A DNA stretch of 32,148 nt from Candidatus Altimarinota bacterium (GTDB lineage Bacteria; Patescibacteriota; Gracilibacteria; Absconditabacterales; Absconditicoccaceae): NCBI GenBank assembly GCA_027046965.1, contig JALTWR010000029.1, positions 1 through 32,148 on the forward strand. Reading direction: 5' to 3'. The position numbers and the translations under genes were made by a program. How positions within the stretch are numbered: the first letter of the stretch is position 1; every line of letters starts with the position of its first letter. Under the pieces are notes generated by a model. That model searched no databases. It was not told the DNA's origin and worked only from the letters and a program-made list of their open reading frames with translations. Positions 29,887-32,148 of the stretch are shown piece by piece.

Positions 29887-30597
29887 TTAAGATAAAACTC
29901 TAACTAAACTAGAAGCAGTTGATCATTCAGGTCAACCCTGCCTAAATTTTACCTGCTCAAAAGAGCTTATCCTAGCACCAGCTAGCTCATCACCCTGAGT
30001 TTCTACACCTTCTCTTGCAACAAGCACAGGAACTAATCCATTTATACTACTAACTCATTGTGGTAAACGGTCATCAAAAAACATTATGGCTTTTCATGAT
30101 GCAGATGCTCTTTCTTTAAGCTCAGGAATTTTATCCTCTTTACTAGTTACTACAATAATATCCCCTTCGAAGTTTATACCTGCCTTTTTAAAAGCAGCTT
30201 TTATCTTAGTAATTTGAAAATCTCTAGGACCAGCTGTTAAGATAACTACCTGATGGCTCAGACTCTTAGCTTTTTCCATAAAATTTTTTGCATCTTCAAA
30301 AATTAGCCCACTTGGTTGTGAAGTAATAATTTCTTCTAATATACTTAAAACCTTCTCCTGGATTAAATTTAGTAGTCTAGAAAACTTCTCAAACCACCTG
30401 CTATCTACTTCTTTAGACTGCTGATACAAACCGTATATATACTCTGTACTTTTTCAAAGGTCCGAAGCTAATCTATCAAAAAATAGTCCTTTTAACTCAT
30501 TACTATCAAATAAAGTATCATCAAAATCCAAAACTATTACAGCTTCTTGAGGTATTTCAATAGTATTTTTCGATTTTGGCATAGATTCCAAGCTCAT
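29887..30597 (-). CDS. HAD superfamily hydrolase
   Basis: The 236-residue protein has the HAD motifs: motif I VIVLDFDDTLFDSNEL (near residues 20-35, the first Asp being the nucleophile), motif II VVILTAGPRDF, and motif IV IMFFDDRLPQGV. A helical cap lies between motifs I and II. Substrate cannot be predicted; small phosphatases for nucleotides or sugar phosphates are usual. It ends with an unusual Ser/Gly-rich tail. Two ATGs (30597 and 30582) are in frame. It lies between the HD and YvcK genes with gaps of 16 and 11 bases. Confidence 0.8.
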
Positions 30598-30613
30598 CTA
30601 CCAAGCTAAAAAA

Positions 30614-31150
30614 TTAAATTTGAGACATAGCCTGTGCTACTTCTATCACAAACTCATCAAACGAAATATCCAAATATTTTTCACAATTTTTAAGTTCTTC
30701 CCTATCAACTCAAGCAGCGAAGGATTTATCTTTGATTTTCTTTTTAATAGATTTTAATTTCATTCCTTCAAAACCTTCTGGTCTCATCAAAGCATAAGCA
30801 TTTAAGAACCCACTCAACTCATCCACTGAAGCCAAATATTTTGAAGGCAAATCAAAAGGTTCGATGCCTGTTAAAGATGATGCATGAGCCCTAATTTGCT
30901 TTTTCATCTCCTCAGAAAGTCAGATTTCATCAACAATTTTATCAAAGTCTTCTTTTAAATGTCTATTTGGATCTTTACCAACAAAATCCCGATCAATATC
31001 ATGTAAAAGTCACAAAACATACCATATATCTTCATCCTCACCCAGTTTCTTTGCAAAATACTCCATAAGCTTAGCTACCTGTTCTGCATGTTTACGAGTA
31101 TCATTTAAATATTTATCAGCAAGTTTTATAGCTTCTTCTCTCAGACTCAT
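30614..31150 (-). CDS. HD domain phosphohydrolase
   Basis: The 178-residue protein has the HD signature: RKHAEQVAKLMEYFAKKLG (first His near residue 22), YVLGLLHDIDRDFVG (the His-Asp pair) and MKKQIRAHASSLTG (a further His). These fit a metal-dependent phosphohydrolase; it lacks an attached RelA or GGDEF domain. A small nucleotidase or cyclic-nucleotide hydrolase is possible, but the substrate is unknown. It is flanked by Nudix and HAD genes on the same strand with short gaps, so it is probably part of a nucleotide-handling operon. Confidence 0.82.
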
Positions 31151-31172
31151 TATTTTTTAAATTTTTATAAAA

Positions 31173-31598
31173 TTAAACTTGGCAAAAATTAGCATATGCT
31201 TTTTGAAGGATATTTCTTTGACCAGCAAAATCAAGTAATTTCAAAGCATCATGAATTGGAACTAATTTCCAAGCTTGAATCTCTTTTTTGTCTATTTTTA
31301 TCTCTTTTTCAGGCTCCACCAGTAATTGCCCGACAAAATAATCCACAAACTTTAGCACTCTTTTACCCTTAAGAGTAAAAATATATTCATCTTGATATAC
31401 TAATCTAGGGGAAATATTTATATCGCTTTTTGCCAACCCTGTTTCTTCTTTCAGTTCTCTTAAAGCCGCTTGCAAGCAACTTTCTCATTTTTCTATATGG
31501 CCTTTGGGAAATCACCAATGATTATGCCGACCTTGAACTAACAAAATCCTACAATTTTCATCAAATAAAAGCAATCCACAACTTTTTTGAATTTCCAT
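31173..31598 (-). CDS. Nudix hydrolase (diadenosine tetraphosphatase/MutT-like)
   Basis: The 141-residue protein carries a perfect Nudix box near residues 38-60. It reads G-x5-E-x7-RELKEETGL, beginning GHIEKGES. The preceding WGFPKGHIEKGES is typical of bis(5'-nucleosyl)-tetraphosphatases and MutT-like clean-up enzymes. The 'WGFPKG' glycine and that before ES are UGA. It begins 11 bases after the pheA stop. It differs from the Nudix gene at 8017-8553 in length and substrate-loop sequence, so the two are not duplicates. Confidence 0.88.
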
Positions 31599-31609
31599 CT
31601 AGATAAAAA

Positions 31610-32146
31610 CTAATAAACACCTAAAACCTTAATTTCTTTTGAAAAAAATCCAAGTTCTTCCAATGCCTCCTTAACAAGCTTTTCAGGTACATTTTTTTGA
31701 AAATCCAACCAAAATATATATTCAAAAGCTTTTTGCTTCGCAGGAACAGACTCTATCTTGGTTAAATTAATACCTCTAGTTGCAAAAGCCCCCAAAGCTT
31801 TATATAATGCTGCTGGAATATCTTTGAGTCTAAAAAGGACACTCACCTTCTCATAAGGTTTAGCACTAAAATCATCTGAAATCTTACTCTGGATATTTTG
31901 ATGAACTCATTCAGGCACAATCACAAAAAATCTAGTAGTGTTACCATCTTGATCTTGGATACCCCTTTTTAGTACATTTAAGCCATAAATTTTTCAGGCA
32001 TATGGCGACGCTATGGCCCCGATACTAGGATCTTTTTTTTGAGCAACTATCTTTGCAGCTAAGGCTGTATCAGCTACTTCTTCGGTCTCCCATCAATACT
32101 GCGAAACAAAATCCTCTGTCTGCATTAGAGCCTGAGGGTGGGAAAT
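31610..32146 (-). CDS. pheA: prephenate dehydratase, C-terminal part (partial)
   Basis: The 3' 179 codons of the gene are in the window; the start lies beyond the right edge. The PDT catalytic domain is recognised by SHPQALMQ, then IGAIASPYACKIYGLNVLKRGIQD and NTTRFFVI, the segment carrying the catalytic Thr-Arg. The regulatory ACT domain follows, with VLFRLKDIPAALYKALGAFATRGINLTKIES, where phenylalanine normally binds for feedback control. The enzyme makes phenylpyruvate from prephenate. Such an aromatic biosynthesis gene is notable in a reduced CPR genome. It is the first visible gene of the run toward YvcK. Confidence 0.92.
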
Positions 32147-32148
32147 TA

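Overview
The window reads sensibly only if UGA codes for glycine and UAA/UAG are the sole stops (translation table 25). In-frame TGA falls on conserved glycines throughout: three times in the UvrD Walker A motif, twice in the adenylate kinase P-loop, and next to the HtrA catalytic serine. That code, the AT-rich DNA, very tight gene packing and CPR-typical genes (T4SS-pilin-like protein, 4-domain S1 with a Lys-rich tail, MscS-related TM proteins) point to Gracilibacteria or Absconditabacteria (SR1). The sequence alone does not separate the two. Under the standard code nearly every gene would look like a chain of fragments; under table 25 almost all are intact. No gene-free stretch exceeds about 165 bases. 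I see no CRISPR array, insertion sequence, prophage or rRNA.

Layout. 1-3427 (minus): a partial membrane protein, an IGHMBP2/UPF1-like SF1 helicase and an MscS-related multi-TM protein. 3592-7208 (plus): a Zn-dependent AstE/AspA-type hydrolase, an ATP-grasp protein split by an in-frame TAA, and a degenerate transketolase-C-half-like protein. This is the least ordinary block. 7173-10414 (minus): argS, a Nudix hydrolase, a pilin-like protein and a PH-like membrane protein. 10495-13381 (minus): a DUF389 membrane protein and a tail-anchored orphan with a perfect consensus promoter. 13494-20702 (plus): tRNA-Pro, adk, hpt, a PriA C-terminal half, UvrD/PcrA, a Ca/Na exchanger, DedA and HtrA, closed by a hairpin terminator shared with the opposing rpsA. 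20773-26885 (minus, read from the right): a 62-aa membrane protein, a Clp ATPase, malic enzyme, murB, tRNA-Arg, rpsO and rpsA. 27016-28689 (minus): a YeeE/YedE sulfur-compound transporter with its own promoter and terminator. 28829-window end (minus): prephenate dehydratase (partial), Nudix, HD, HAD and YvcK.

Functionally this is mostly core machinery (translation, repair helicases, nucleotide salvage and sanitation, protein quality control, wall precursor synthesis) with a few transporters. Several intergenic gaps hold good sigma70-like -35/-10 pairs, but Shine-Dalgarno sequences are nearly absent; malic enzyme is the clear exception. Translation here therefore probably starts mostly without SD pairing. 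The points most worth following are the recoding itself and its avoidance in ribosomal protein genes, the interrupted ATP-grasp gene, the half-length PriA, and the orphan transketolase-like half protein.
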